64,000 nucleotides of DNA, from positions 82,111,201 to 82,175,200 of the forward strand of contig OZ038422.1 of assembly GCA_964036155.1 (NCBI GenBank), written 5' to 3'. Source of the DNA: Diploscapter coronatus (lineage: Eukaryota > Nematoda > Chromadorea > Rhabditida > Rhabditidae). Made by a program: the position numbers and the translations under genes. Within the stretch, counting starts at the first letter, position 1. Every line of letters starts with the position of its first letter. Below the pieces are notes generated by a model that worked only from the letters and a program-made list of their open reading frames with translations, did no database searches and had not been told where the DNA came from. Of the stretch, positions 63,654 through 64,000 are shown piece by piece.

Positions 63654-64000
63654 AAATATTTTTGCTTAAAAGTGGGGATTTGATAAATTATGCAACGATT
63701 TCTTGCTAGTGCAAAAATAGCCTAATTTCGAAACATTTTCTAGTCATTCTTTCTTATTCGAACATCGTGTTATGCCAGCTTTATCTTATTTTCTACGTCT
63801 TTCTTTATTTTGAACGCCCCTTTTCATTCAGGAGAAAAACGCAAGCAAATTTTATTTCGCACTACTCCAAATAGCTACGTAGAATGTTTTTTTTTCTATA
63901 AATGAAGAGCCCAGCTTTGAAATACTCGGAAAAGACATGGTAGATTCGGCTTTTCTCTAATTAGCGAGAAATGGCGGGAAAGATGACGACTTTCAACATT
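63654..64000. other. ATGL 3' flank
   Basis: AT-rich end of the window with no gene recognised. Confidence 0.4.

Overview
The window reads as nuclear DNA of a nematode. Genes are cut into many short exons by introns that mostly start GT and end in TTTTCAG-like acceptors. Acceptor-like sites lie a few bases upstream of several start codons, as expected for spliced-leader trans-splicing. The recognisable genes (RPS15A/rps-22, CYLD, XBP-1, RCAN, cytohesin/GRP-1, IDI, SPCS3, ATGL) are, as I recall, the orthologs of genes on Caenorhabditis elegans chromosome III. This would therefore be a piece of that ancestral chromosome arm in another species. I cannot name the species.

Layout. 0.6-1.8 kb: ribosomal protein RPS15A (+). 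2.9-15.9 kb: CYLD deubiquitinase (-), about 26 exons with two long introns. 17.3-18.9 kb: XBP-1 (-), with an intact 23-nt IRE1-type intron. 20.0-22.5 kb: a DnaJ protein of the plant ARG1 type (-). 23.0-34.2 kb: an accessory island bounded by an inverted repeat. It holds three F-box/kelch copies (one clearly dead), an unrecognised seven-exon gene for a probable secreted protein, several terminal-inverted-repeat elements and an SL1-like fragment. 34.8-35.7 kb: a short matrix metalloproteinase (+) with a TGA where the family has a Trp. 37.3-39.6 kb: a small unknown gene whose end overlaps the start of RCAN (+). 41.6-43.9 kb: TMEM268 (+). 44.7-47.3 kb: cytohesin Arf-GEF (+). 48.5-49.5 kb: isopentenyl-diphosphate isomerase (+). 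50.0-51.1 kb: signal peptidase subunit SPCS3 (+). 51.7-53.2 kb: a phospholipid phosphatase (-). 57.9-63.7 kb: ATGL-type patatin lipase (+).

How they relate. XBP-1 and SPCS3 belong to ER folding and secretion, and the ARG1-like DnaJ may be a co-chaperone. The PAP2 phosphatase and ATGL are divergently transcribed lipid enzymes that share a 4.7-kb upstream region. The housekeeping genes form conserved blocks. The 23-34 kb island is where lineage-specific genes and mobile elements gather.

Exon boundaries were set by hand from splice signals and reading-frame phase. All listed multi-exon models keep frame arithmetically, but first exons, trans-splice sites and the last exon of ATGL are less certain.
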